DNA from: Tridacna crocea
Lineage: Eukaryota; Mollusca; Bivalvia; Cardiida; Cardiidae
Length of the DNA: 64,000 nt
NCBI GenBank assembly: GCA_943736015.1
Contig: OX031064.1
Location: 29,759,361 to 29,823,360 of the forward strand
Direction: 5' to 3'
Positions 51,505 to 61,749 of the stretch are shown piece after piece. Each line of letters begins with the position of its first letter. Position 1 is the stretch's first letter. Made by a program: the position numbers and the translations under genes. The notes beneath the pieces were generated by a model. That model worked only from the letters and a program-made list of their open reading frames with translations, was not told the DNA's origin and made no database searches.

Positions 51505-51620
51505 TGTAAAAAATGAGGGTTTGATTCATTTGCAAAAAAGTATCGACTCAGATCAGCCTGCGCCCTTCTGAGCAGGCTGACCTGTGTCGAAACTTTTTGC
51601 TTTCCAAATAACTTCGACGA
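51505..51620. mobile_element. Fam-C element
   Basis: GCTCTGTAAAAAATGAGGGT, AAAAGTATCGACTCAGATCA, GCCTGCGCCCTTCTGAGCAG, GCTGACCTGTGTCGAAACTT. Confidence 0.7.
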
Positions 51621-51639
51621 TTATGTGACTACTTGCTCA

Positions 51640-52550
51640 GTATAATGCATCTTCGCGAGTCAAGGTTACGATCACTACGTGGATCTTACCTTGGCTGATT
51701 GAGCCCGATTTCGAGATTCCTGCGATGCGCCCTCTATTGGATGCTGGTTATTACCCCCCTTTACATCATATTTCTGAAAGCCAATGAAATATCGTTTTAC
51801 AAACCCCTTACGAATACACGTGAAGCGATAAGCAGACATCCACGTGGGTTTCCATGTTTACCTTCTATTCGAAAGGTAGGGACCTTGTTCTATTTTTTAT
51901 CAAAGATGAAATGCTGCAATCGATTTCATTCGTTGCAGTTAGAGCTGGCTGCATCCAATGAAAAAGCGTATGGGGAAATATCAAAATCAAGCTCGATCCG
52001 CCAAGGGTAGAGTAGCGTAGTGAATCGTCAGCCTTGGCTTGCGAAGATGGATATAATGTATCACGGGGATACACTAAACCCCCTTTTGCTGGAACACGTC
52101 TTATGCAAAATTTGCCCTAAAAGATTTGATACAATAAAGCCTATATAAAGACCAACTTTTTTCGAAAGTATTTTCAAATAGCTTTAGAAGATAGGGCAGT
52201 ACAAAGCATAATGCCTAATCTCTGTGCTAGAGCGTTTAATGTATGCTTAAAATAGTAGATTTATCACCGGAATCAAAAAATATCTCCAAAATGACAGACG
52301 GCGTCAGAAGTACTGGGATATGAATACTAGAACTCTTTTCTAGTTAAATACGGAAGAGAAAAATGAAAAACAACCTCGGAAATAATTTTTTTTTCCTCAT
52401 TGCTTTGTATATTGTTGAAAAGTGAAATTTTCAATCAGACATAATTTTTCAAGGCAGAAATATAATGAATATGCTCCTCCAGGTATCGCTTTACGGTGGC
52501 AACGCTTCTATATTGGCGTCATGTTTCAGCAAATAGGCCTTGAGGGGCTC
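51640..52550. other. No supported gene; one unassigned open frame
   Basis: A 103-codon frame at 51699-52010 (+) shows no family motif and no flanking splice pattern I trust. Otherwise AT-rich. Confidence 0.4.
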
Positions 52551-52554
52551 GCGG

Positions 52555-52680
52555 AATAAACATGTCAACATTTTTGACCAATCGCATACTACTATCTATT
52601 CGACCGAGACTATCATTTCCAAGAAGAGTGTCAAAATCCAGCATACTCAGGTTCGCCGAAAATGAATGGTTTTGAAAACC
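52555..52680 (+). repeat. Fam-G fragment, diverged
   Basis: ACATGTCAACATTTTTGACC, AATCGCATACTACTATCTAT, GTGTCAAAATCCAGCATACT align with the other two copies. Confidence 0.5.
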
Positions 52681-52806
52681 ATGCAACTCGAAGACTTGTT
52701 GTTTGTCAAAGTCGACAAGGGCAAAAAAACTGAGTCAGTATAATTTTAGTTTTCTTATCGCCTTCTTACCTGCAGGCAGTCCTTTTCGTCTTGCTGCACT
52801 AAAACT

Positions 52807-53038
52807 TTAATAATTCTTTACCAAACGATAAAATGTTACACTGATCCAAATTGACAGCAGTTGCAGACGGATATTTAAATGTGGCTCAAATGGAGAAAAT
52901 TGTCTTAAAAGTGGTAAAAAACATTGCAGGAAAAGGAGAAAATGTTGGTTACCAGCGTTTTCTCCTTTTCCCTCAATGTTTTCCACGGGCTTTCTTCCTC
53001 AGGGTCGTTAAAATTCGGGACTGTTTAATAAAGAGTTA
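52807..53038 (+). mobile_element. Fam-A MITE
   Basis: TTAATAATTCTTTACCAAAC to TGTTTAATAAAGAGTTAC. Stem ACATTGCAGGAAAAGGAG / CTCCTTTTCCCTCAATGT. Confidence 0.8.
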
Positions 53039-53189
53039 CGAACACATTGTTTCAATACAGAAAATTCTTCTGATTGGCATATTTTTCTCCCTTTATAAGC
53101 ACAATGCTAGATCACGTGTAATTCATGTACAAGACCCGTAACTCTGATTGACTGTCCATATTGAACACTTTCAACGACAAGTACACGAG

Positions 53190-53345
53190 CAATACTCTGG
53201 CAAAAGGGGCGTTGTCTGCGAATGTCATAGTCTTCGAAGATTCGACCTGTCTGCTATTGCGCATCGCCCACGACCATCCCTTTACACTTGGGAAAAGTAG
53301 GGCTTATACCAAAGCTATTATCCAGGCGCGGTTATCAATCTAGAA
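53190..53345 (-). mobile_element. Fam-B 3' fragment
   Basis: CGTTGTCTGCGAATGTCATA, CTTCGAAGATTCGACCTGTC, AGTAGGGCTTATACCAAAGC, parallel to 49495-49610. Confidence 0.7.
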
Positions 53346-53351
53346 TATATT

Positions 53352-53430
53352 TGTAGACATAGCAGATCAGAGATCAGACTGCACGTTCTGTGTAGTCTGA
53401 TCTTGATCTACATGGTCCACCAAAGCTTTT
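53352..53430 (+). mobile_element. Fam-E hairpin
   Basis: GCAGATCAGAGATCAGACTG, CACGTTCTGTGTAGTCTGAT, CTTGATCTACATGGTCCACC. Confidence 0.7.
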
Positions 53431-53578
53431 GGTGTCATCGATGGTATGGAAGGAGTTGAAGGTTCAAAACCACAGTTGCCCAGCAGGTGCCCGTCGTTGT
53501 TTGTTGCTAACATCTGTATATCAAGGTTACAATCTTTGTCCCATGGTTCGACCGACTTTTCTGCTGACCCATGATCTT

Positions 53579-53807
53579 TTAACCCATTACCACACAATCC
53601 CTACTTTTGACGCCCCTGAGAAAGAAGTCTTTGGAAAACATTGTGGGAAAAGGAGAAAATGCTGGTAACCAGCATTTTCTCCTTTTCCCACAATGTTTTC
53701 TACCCTTAACAAAATAAATTTCAAATATCCAGTCACTTTTATTTTGTCGTCTGCAAATGCTTTCAATTTGGACCAGTCTAAAATATTGTCGTTTGGTAAT
53801 GGGTTAA
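53579..53807 (-). mobile_element. Fam-A MITE, intact
   Basis: TTAACCCATTACCACACAAT to GTTTGGTAATGGGTTAA, both TTAA kept, 229 bp, perfect hairpin. One of the least diverged copies. Confidence 0.92.
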
Positions 53808-53928
53808 ATCTTAAAATGTCATGCGGAAGGGCTCCCCATCCTACCTCCTGATTATGTCAAAAATGGCTATACGTGTGTTTGTAAGTAGCTGATAAAGGAT
53901 GTGTAATCTGTGCATATTTTATTGAAAA

Positions 53929-54422
53929 CAAGTTGGCTTCTTTACAAAAGAGGCCAGGAGAGGTCAGCATCAATGTTTTCAAACAGTTTATTGGATTTTA
54001 ATTTCCATATATTTTGGTAGATGTAAACAAACAAGTAAAAAAGCCGCCGAGTAGAAACCTTACAATGCTTTACATGACGGTCATTTGACCTTTTTGCCGC
54101 GTGTCCAAGTCGTATGATCTCGTCCACCGGATTTGTCTTTTTTAACGAAATGCTGCTTGGTTTTTCTTCTGCTAAGATTTATTTGCAAAATGAAAAATCT
54201 TTTTTTTGAGATGTCATTTGCGGCCATGGCAAATCAATATAACATGCCTTTTCTAAAATTCGTCATATAAAAATAAACCACGTCTATTTCCTGTTTCGTT
54301 TTTTATTTCGCTTTATTTACAAAACCATGACGAAGCAGACCGTGTTTCAGAATGATTTCTCAAGAAAGGAGGTTTACATCAAACTCTGTTACAGTCTGCC
54401 TTTTAAACTCACCGCTGTTGGA
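53929..54422 (+). repeat. Fam-F dispersed repeat, second copy
   Basis: AAGTTGGCTTCTTTACAAAA, GTTTATTGGATTTTAATTTC, TTGCGGCCATGGCAAATCAA, TTACAGTCTGCCTTTTAAAC. Its hairpin is broken. Confidence 0.7.
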
Positions 54423-54637
54423 AACCTCATGCCCCATTCCGCTATGCTCAGCACTTTAGAGAAATCTGGAGTTAAAACAGGAATAGTTTCTCCTCAAAAG
54501 AATTGATAAAAACATTTTTCTCCAGAGCTACTTTATAGCGCGTATTACTACAATTCCCCAACCCCACACTGGGTGAGTGATGCTTCATATAAGACAGGTC
54601 GAATCTTCGAAGAAGATGATGTGCGCAAACAACGAAT
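54423..54637 (+). mobile_element. Fam-B 3' two-thirds
   Basis: TTAGAGAAATCTGGAGTTAA, TTTCTCCTCAAAAGAATTGA, GACAGGTCGAATCTTCGAAG to GCGCAAACAACG. The 5' end is replaced by Fam-F. Confidence 0.75.
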
Positions 54638-54804
54638 GCAATTTAGAAAGGTTAATGTAGATAACATGAGGCCTTGAGTCACAAATGTTTATGCAATCCA
54701 TCTCTCACACTGTGATGTTACAGACAAGTCCCCGGATAGATAGTGCAACAGCAGGTGTTATGTTGTTTGTTTCACCCCTTAAGCGCTTTTCATAACTACT
54801 GTTA

Positions 54805-54885
54805 CCTTTGCGGACAGTGAATATCAAGATCACACAGCACAAAACGTGCAGTCTTATCTTTGATCTATACTGTCCGCTATGCTAA
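54805..54885 (-). mobile_element. Fam-E hairpin
   Basis: TTTGCGGACAGTGAATATCA, AGATCACACAGCAC, GTGCAGTCTTATCTTTGATC, TATACTGTCCGC. Confidence 0.7.
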
Positions 54886-54889
54886 ACAC

Positions 54890-55853
54890 TTAAGTAAAAA
54901 GAAACCTCTCAGTTGCAATTACTTTTTGGTTTTCTGGTGGTTTTTGTCGAAGACAATACCACTATAGGAAGTAAACCCAAGTAAACTCAATTTTTCTCAG
55001 ACAAATGAGTTTTTAGAAAGCACTTCGATATGTAATTAGAAATGGCATGTTGAAATACACAGAGTGAGGCCATCTATCGTGAAAATACTTATTTACTATT
55101 GAAAATAGCTTCACCTGCTCATAGCCTTCTATTGGCGCAATGATAAACACAAAATTTGTCTACTGATCGCTTGGTCAGAGCTTTTTCGTTCCAAAACCAG
55201 TTAGTACCTTAGCTTGTTCGTTCCATGATTGCACGCTTCCCATTAGACTGTGCGCAAAGATCCCTAATGTAGGTGCAAAATTATTGTACTTAATACATTT
55301 ACATCGTTTTTCTCTCTACCCATAATGAGTTCTACTGTCAAGGGACGTAACTCCTGGCTCCTCCTACTGATCAATGAGAGACCATCAACACACAAAAAAT
55401 CCTACGATTGTCATGAGTACTCTCCTTTCCACCAAAAATGTATTCATTTGCTTAGTTGGTTGACTTTCGAGCTTATGTTTGAATGAATATTTCTCTTTTT
55501 CTTTCAAAGTTTTGATACACACAATGGCTTCCATGACTTAATATCACTCTAGCGTTTTTAACGCTTTGATTCTTTAAGAGTTGAAATGACCTCTAAGTGT
55601 ACTCGGCGCTCTGAGGGGTCAATATTATTGTAACCAACGCCCGTTATCCTCACCATACCATCATGCATTGACAAGTCCTGTCGTATACTGAATTTGTTTA
55701 AAAAAAAAAGAAAAAAAAACATTGTCGGAAAAGGAGGGATAGCTAGTTACAACATCGCACGCCTTGTCGTAGATGAAAAGGAAAAGCATTTTGGGGAAGA
55801 GAAAGATTACTTAACACTCTCAGTATATCTATAGATATGATTATGGAGTGTTT
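54890..55853. other. No recognisable feature
   Basis: AT-rich; a short AAAACATTGTCGGAAAAGGA near 55717 is the only Fam-A-like trace. Confidence 0.45.
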
Positions 55854-56038
55854 TTAACTCTTTACCAAACGACAAAATTTCCAAACTGAAAGCATTTGCA
55901 GACCACAGAATAATCGCGACTCAAAAATCAAAATTTGACTCTCGTGGAATAGAAAACATTGTGAGAAAGGGAGAAAATGCTGGTCACCAGCTTCTTCATC
56001 TGGGTCGTAAAATCAGGGATTGTTTGGTGAAGGTTTAA
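55854..56038 (+). mobile_element. Fam-A MITE lacking one hairpin arm
   Basis: TTAACTCTTTACCAAACGAC, GAGAAAATGCTGGTCACCAG then directly CTTCTTCATCTGGGTCGTAA to GTTTGGTGAAGGTTTAA. The deletion starts at the dyad centre. Confidence 0.8.
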
Positions 56039-56039
56039 C

Positions 56040-56470
56040 TAGCTTCGCGAAAAGGATGCTTTGGCAGAGGTGGAAAGACATTCTGAATCTCCAAACCAAA
56101 TAGAAAATATTAAAATTAGGCACATGCAATAAAGGAAAACACTTGCACGCATGTCTTTCAAGAATGACATCAAGCAATTTTAATATATGAAGAGTTTAGT
56201 GGCTATGTCTCTTAATCGTTTAAAAGGAAAATTAATAGCATTCACGAAAAAAAGGGGGTAGCAGAAAGTCGGTTTGTGCAAAGCGGGGGCAGCAAGTGAT
56301 AAGTTGGGGTAATATGCTGACTGATACCTTCACTGCACAGTGTGCAGTCAGGTGTCATACGCTACTTGCTACACAAAGCAAATCACAATCTGGGAAACGT
56401 CATGCAGCTGTACATTTCGACTGTCGTCACGGCCCACTGAACCAACTCTTTGCATCCTTTCTCGGTCTTT
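56040..56470. other. No recognisable feature
   Basis: No supported exon or repeat. Confidence 0.4.
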
Positions 56471-56473
56471 TTT

Positions 56474-56515
56474 CAGACATCGTGGATCCAAGATCAGACT
56501 GCTTAAAACGTCTGG
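56474..56515 (+). mobile_element. Fam-E half hairpin
   Basis: CAGACATCGTGGATCCAAGA then TCAGACTGC; the return arm is missing. Confidence 0.5.
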
Positions 56516-56833
56516 TGTTATGTGAAATAATCCTGCAAATAAAGCTCTAAATTTGTGATTTATAAATTGGTACATAATATAATCTTTTGGACTTGGAACA
56601 TGAATTATCCAAATCTGGCGGGATTAAAACTAATAAAGCATTCGTTAACATCTTTTTTTAATATTTTTTTCTATTAAGAATGTAGCCAGTAAACATCTTC
56701 GCAGTCTAAATTAATGAGCCTTTGTGGAGAATAAAGATCAAGGTCAGATTGTACAGAACGTGCATTCCGGTTTGGGCTTTACAATGTCTCAGTGCGATGG
56801 TTGTCTTTTGTCGGAAAGACTTTGTCACACGAT

Positions 56834-57062
56834 TTAACCCTTTCCCAAACAATCCCTGGTTTTCACGACTCTGAGAAAGAAGCCTTCTGAGAACATTGTT
56901 GGAAAAGGAGAAAATGCTGGTTACCAGCATTTTCTCCTTTTCCCACAATATTTTCCTCCCTTCCCAAAACAAATTTCGATTTTTAAATTACACAAATGTT
57001 GTCGTCTGCAAATCCTCACAAATTGGACTAGTCTGAAATTATGTCGCTTGGTAAAGAGTTAA
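56834..57062 (-). mobile_element. Fam-A MITE, intact
   Basis: TTAACCCTTTCCCAAACAAT to GCTTGGTAAAGAGTTAA, 229 bp, both TTAA kept. Confidence 0.9.
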
Positions 57063-57107
57063 GTTTTTAATCGCCGCAGTTAATTTTCGTTCGACAACTC
57101 AGCAATT

Positions 57108-57129
57108 TATTTATTTATTTATTTATTTA
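57108..57129. repeat. ATTT microsatellite
   Basis: Five tandem TTTA units. Confidence 0.9.
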
Positions 57130-57184
57130 CTTGAGCCGTGCTAAAATTTTCTACCTCTTTACTAACATTTTATACCATTTCAGC

Positions 57185-57258
57185 CACACTTTATTTGTCG
57201 TCTCCAGATGCTTTGAATTTGGAGAAGTCAAACATTTTGTCGTCTGGCAGAAGATTGA
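57185..57258 (-). mobile_element. Fam-A long-arm fragment
   Basis: GTCGTCTCCAGATGCTTTGA, ATTTGGAGAAGTC, CATTTTGTCGTCTGGC. Confidence 0.55.
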
Positions 57259-57389
57259 ACAAGTTTTATTGTGGTTAAAACAGATGGGAGATAACGAAAC
57301 CTTGGCAACCAGGATATTTATAGTATATTGACGAAAATATAACAATCAAAGTTCATTCGGTGAAAGTCTATTTTAAGTCATTTCAAGCC

Positions 57390-57545
57390 TTTTCCAGAGC
57401 TCCAAACAGAAGAAGTGATTTCAATTTTGAAATAAAAATATCAAAAATTCTGTACCGAACCCCATGTTATGGGTACTCATTAGAATCGTCCCGTTGAGAC
57501 AATTCTTATTAGTACCCATAACATACGGTTTGAAAAAGAAATCAA
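57390..57545. repeat. Fam-I element
   Basis: CCAGAGCTCCAAACAGAAGA precedes the hairpin AACCCCATGTTATGGGTACT / AGTACCCATAACATACGGTT (57458-57532). Confidence 0.75.
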
Positions 57546-58055
57546 AGTACTGATAGTACTGAAGGCCAGGAAATTGAGGATACGAAACAACACATCAGGT
57601 CAATTTTAATAAATACAAACAGGTAGACGGACAGGGATACAAGCGGATTCCACTAAGCCCCTGGAATTCTTGGTTTTATCAGGAAATTTTGAACTGATGC
57701 TAGAAAGCACCAGCCAGAAACTAATTAAGCCAGAGCTAGGCATGTGCTCACAGTTATGCGATGCTTGATAATGGCTTAGAATACTTAGTAATTTGTCGTA
57801 CTTTTAAACAATCCCAAGTCAAAATTGAACAGTATTTAATAGGTGCAATACCAACTTTGGTTATCTAAATTTTCTGAGACATGTGATGTCTTGTAGTCCT
57901 GAATGACGCTATTTTTTACATTTATGACGCAAGAACATATTTATTGTTATTGATTTCAATGAAAATACATGTAAGATAGATATCAAGGTAAAATGTAATG
58001 AATAATAAAGATTGGAGTGATACGGCAGTTGGCCATGTTGTCTCTACCTTCCACA
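57546..58055. other. Mostly unassigned
   Basis: GGTAGACGGACAGGGATACA and GCGGATTCCACTAAGCCCCT (57600-57660) resemble the ends of the Helentron-like elements at 26.6-27.3 kb. The rest is unassigned. Confidence 0.35.
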
Positions 58056-58059
58056 AGTC

Positions 58060-58255
58060 GACGAAATTTTGAACTGGTCATATTTGAAGGAAGTTGTAGA
58101 TGAAAATCCAAAGTAGTTCTTCGTGTATATTGAAAAGTAAGATTTTGGGGAAATTGGGAGGAATTGCTTGTTACAAGCGAATTCTCTTTTAGCCAAAATA
58201 TTTTCTCAATAAAATACTGTGAAAAGGTTGGATTGTTTTGGGAAAACGATTAGGC
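58060..58255 (+). mobile_element. Fam-A, strongly decayed
   Basis: CGACGAAATTTTGAACTGGT, AGGAATTGCTTGTTACAAGC, GGATTGTTTTGGGAAAACGA; hairpin tip of GCTTG/CAAGC type. Confidence 0.5.
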
Positions 58256-58409
58256 TAGGTTTTCCTATTTTAATTGCCTATTTTACGGACAAGTCACAGT
58301 GACTTGAGCTTCGATACTTATATCTACATAATATAAAAAGACGTTAATCCTAATTCATAATCGTTGTCCAATGACAACTTCTGTCAAGCCCGCGAACACT
58401 TGACTCTCA

Positions 58410-58690
58410 AGCTTGACCTAGACCCTGGACCTGAATAAATGTTTCAAAGGGAACTTCTACTCATGATGGAGAACAATGCATTATGCTAATTTATATCGGA
58501 ATCTATCCAAAAATGTAGGAGTTATGGTTCGGACGAAAAATTGGCCTTCAATGGGGCCTTGATCTTGAACCTACTTGAACAGATGTTTCAAATGGCACAT
58601 CTAACCGTGATGGAGGTCAATTGTGCCAAATTATTTTGAAATCCATCCACAATTGTAGAAATATTCGGATGCACACAAGCCCTAGTGAAC
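58410..58690 (+). repeat. Two tandem units (~130 bp)
   Basis: AATAAATGTTTCAAAGGGAA, TGATGGAGAACAATG, GAATCTATCCAAAAATGTAG and, 130 bp on, AACAGATGTTTCAAATGGCA, TGATGGAGGTCAATTG, AAATCCATCCACAATTGTAG. Confidence 0.6.
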
Positions 58691-59089
58691 ACCAGAAATA
58701 TGTGTGTCAGAGACACTGATGCCCCTGCTAAATGGTATTGGTCATAGGTATGTCATATGACACTAGTAGAGAGAGAGAGATATAAAAGAAAATACATTAA
58801 ATGACAAGCGAAAGACTACAGAAAAAAAATATAAGCATTTATTTGGTTTCAAATCAAAGTCAATCAAAGATATTTTTAAGAATCACACAGGTGTAATCTA
58901 TTTGTGACGGGTGTAAAAGGTGTGAAATACATCCTATCAGTGTGAAATAGGCAGTATAAACAATGACAAAACTACCAAATAACTCTTGGATAAAGGTAAT
59001 TAATACACATAATGTATATACTAAAGACAACGAAATTTCAAAAATATTTTTATAGACAACTTGATTAACGATATGGGTGAAATTTGATG

Positions 59090-59235
59090 TTGGGGTCGAT
59101 TTTTCTAAAATTTTATTTGGGGACGATTTCACCAATGAAATCGTCCCCAGACGATTTCTCCGGAGTGATAAACATAACACGGGCCAAGCAGTTTGGGGAC
59201 GATTTCTCCAGGGGCCGATTTCTCCAGCATTCCGC
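59090..59235. repeat. Ladder element (GGGGACGATTTCTCC type)
   Basis: GGGGTCGATTTTTC, GGGGACGATTTCACC, its complement GAAATCGTCCCC, GACGATTTCTCC, GGGGACGATTTCTCC and GGGGCCGATTTCTCC occur in 130 bp, with one inverted pair at 59119-59147. Confidence 0.6.
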
Positions 59236-59371
59236 TGAAGTACCCTAGATTTAGTCGATATACATTAAACTGGCCACCGTTGTATACCGTGTATTATACA
59301 CGTATTAGTATCAGGGGCGGTAACCAGTCTAGATATACATAAGAAAAAGTGATAAACATAACACGGGCCAA
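59164..59371 (+). repeat. Exact 24-nt direct repeat pair
   Basis: AGTGATAAACATAACACGGG followed by CCAA occurs at 59164-59187 and 59348-59371, bracketing part of the ladder element. Confidence 0.75.
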
Positions 59372-59905
59372 TATTCTATATGTAGTTTGCTTTATTTACA
59401 ATCGCATTTTAGCGGAGACGCGTTTTGTGACACGCATGTTCAAATGTCAACACAAAGTTATAGACAAACTCCGAGCAAAGTCGTCGTTCGTTAATTTCAC
59501 CATACCTGAATGTGAATGATCCGGAGTGGAAGAGAGAGCGTTATAGATATTAACCGTATACAGCTCGTAGGAATACACAACTGCCGGATAAAACTAAGTT
59601 CATTAGGTTACGCCTTTATTAGGTCAGTGTTACTGACAAAAACGGGATAAAAAACACACACTCGTCAGTTATTAAAGGATTGTAATACCCTTGCAATTCC
59701 ATGGCGTTTTGCAGATGAAAGCTTTGAGGAAAGGAAAGCATTCACACCGTGTGATAAGCAATCTCTGTATGTACTTGGGAAACTAGTTGTTTTGGCGGAC
59801 TCAGCGATATAGAGTGGACACACCGTCCAACATTTTTGTCTGAATAGGCAGCTTACGATCCCTATAGGCAAGGGAATCCCTTGAGAGGGATTCCCTGGCC
59901 TAAAA
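59372..59905. other. No supported gene
   Basis: A 68-codon minus frame at 59665-59871 has no recognised motif. No repeat identified. Confidence 0.4.
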
Positions 59906-59914
59906 ATGGATTTA

Positions 59915-60145
59915 TGATGCCATCACGCCCTCTTTATCTGGAGCTCTGACCTTTCCCTGGCAGTTACGTACTTTTGAATTTGAAATATAAATTATTCTGC
60001 ACCACACTCTATGTTGTGGGTACTCATTAGAATCGTCTCTTTGAGACAATTCTAATGAATACCCACAACGTAGGGTTTGAAAGAGAAATTAAGGATTTAT
60101 GATTCCATCACTCCCTCTTATCCGGAGCTCTGGCCGTTCCCAGGC
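59915..60145. repeat. Fam-I element with direct flanks
   Basis: Hairpin 60005-60079 (TGTTGTGGGTACTCATTAGA / TCTAATGAATACCCACAACG). CCATCACGCCCTCTTTATCT before it and CCATCACTCCCTCTTATCCG after it are direct repeats, each followed by GGAGCTCTG. Confidence 0.75.
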
Positions 60146-60244
60146 AATCACGCACTTTAATGACTCTCAGGGAAAAGAAGAACTATTGGTGACAGAGCAA
60201 AGCTTGGCACTGTCAAGTTGTCAAGTTGTATGGTGAACGCAGTG

Positions 60245-60315
60245 ACTGTCATCAATCCTCGGAAAGAAATTAACCAGCCCAGGGGTCGTACCCAGGGATC
60301 GAACCGTGACATGGT
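60245..60315 (-). mobile_element. SINE fragment
   Basis: GTGACTGTCATCAATCCTCG, GAAAGAAATTAACCAGCCCA, CAGGGATCGAACC (B box, minus strand). Truncated at both ends. Confidence 0.65.
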
Positions 60316-60459
60316 CAAATCATATTGATATTGGTCAATTCTCTTCTTTTCACAGATTTTTTTTTCGAAATCCTAAACTTCTCTAAAGCTTGTTGCCAGC
60401 TTCCCCCCCCCCCCCCACCACCACGTTTCAACAGTCTTTTTCCATCGGTTCCCACAGGA

Positions 60460-60880
60460 TTAACTCTTTACCAAAGAACTGCGTCTTAACCCTTATCCTG
60501 CTAAATAACTAAAATGAAATTTTCAATTCGATAGTAAAAACCCAAAAAATGTTATTTCAAACGTATGTTTCGGGAAAAAATATCTCAAAACGGACGGCGT
60601 AGATCTAAGATCAGACTGCACGTTATGTGCAGTCTGATCTTGATCTACGCTGTCCGCAATAGGTCAATGAATCGCGATAAGCAGCCAAAGGGTTAAGATT
60701 TGCCCGTGTTGAAAGCTTATGCAGACAACAAATAAATGTGGCGCCTAGAAAAAGATTTTCGAAACTTCGCCTATGGAATGTTATAAAACACTGCAGGAAA
60801 AGGAGAAAATGCTGGTTACCAGCATTTTCTCCTTTTCCTACAATGTTTTCAGACGGCCAGGATTGTATGGAAAATGAGGA
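60460..60880 (+). mobile_element. Fam-A MITE carrying a nested Fam-E
   Basis: TTAACTCTTTACCAAAGAAC, Fam-E, then TGTTGAAAGCTTATGCAGAC, AAACACTGCAGGAAAAGGAG, GAAAATGCTGGTTACCAGCA, ending in a decayed terminus near GGATTGTATGGAAAATGAGG. Confidence 0.8.
60486..60696 (+). mobile_element. Fam-E MITE, intact, nested in Fam-A
   Basis: TTAACCCTTATCCTGCTAAA to GATAAGCAGCCAAAGGGTTAA-type end, 211 bp with TTAA at 60486-60489 and 60693-60696. Hairpin TAGATCTAAGATCAGACTGC / GCAGTCTGATCTTGATCTAC. Confidence 0.9.
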
Positions 60881-60904
60881 AGAATGTGTAAGTTACGTGA
60901 CCGT

Positions 60905-61102
60905 ATACTGAACCTGCACACCCTGAGAAAGAAACAATTGGAAAATATTGTTGTTCTAGAAACTGAAAATGTTTTAAACCAGCAAATTATTCCTTTTTGC
61001 ACACCGTTTTCCTACAGATCAAAGCCACATTTAAGATGTCAGTTGCCAATAACTTGACTATGGACGAATCCATTCTTTTTTGTCGATTGGAAAAGGGTTA
61101 AA
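60905..61102 (-). mobile_element. Fam-A MITE, decayed
   Basis: CCCTGAGAAAGAAACAATTG, GAAAATATTGTTGTTC, TTTTAAACCAGCAAATTATT to GTCGATTGGAAAAGGGTTAA. Confidence 0.65.
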
Positions 61103-61560
61103 CTCGATCGCGCTCTCTATCCGGTATGCAAAGATATATGATTCACGAATCTGTGCTGTAGTTTTTCCATTCAGAGTCAGTGGAAAATTACCGCCATTTG
61201 TATAAGCGGGGGAAAAAACAGATTTTCGACTTTCGCTAAGTGCAGAAATATTAAACATAGGTATTTTGTATCTGAAGTTACTAGATCTCGCATGTTTTTT
61301 TAAGGAGAATATTTTAGTTTCTCTATCGACCGAGTTGCAAACACATTACGAATATTATGAATGAGGCTGGCTTTGTACCTAACGACATCGAAATCCTGCG
61401 GTGTAACAATGCATATATACGTCCACGCCTGTTTGTCTGTCTGTCCGTCCGTCGGTCAGTCTGTCGGTCAATGTTGGGGGATAGACGGTGCGCGGATAGG
61501 TCATTTCTGAAAGCTTTATTATTTCCATCGTTTTACCCATTATGAATGAATGAATTTTCG
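61103..61560. other. Mostly unassigned; GTCC/GTCT tract at ~61434
   Basis: GTTTGTCTGTCTGTCCGTCC and GTCGGTCAGTCTGTCGGTCA may be the quartet tract of another Helentron-like element. No gene supported. Confidence 0.4.
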
Positions 61561-61749
61561 TTTATTTATCGTCGCCACCGGTTGCCCATATTAGCGAAAA
61601 CTCTCGAAGACCGTTAGTATTGTTACGGAGGAAAGTGCACGATACAGGACCGTGAAACCCATCCCAAGATATACCCTTTTCTTTAACGTGCTCAATGTGT
61701 ATAGCACCATCACACGCGAGCTCGGTTAACCGACTCGTCCAAAAGACAG

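Noticed and set aside
51699-52010. 103-residue frame as a possible exon
   Set aside because: No recognisable family, no convincing acceptor/donor pair, and no second exon nearby.
59665-59871. 68-residue minus-strand frame
   Set aside because: Looks less repeat-derived than most but has no motif; length alone is not evidence in 64 kb.
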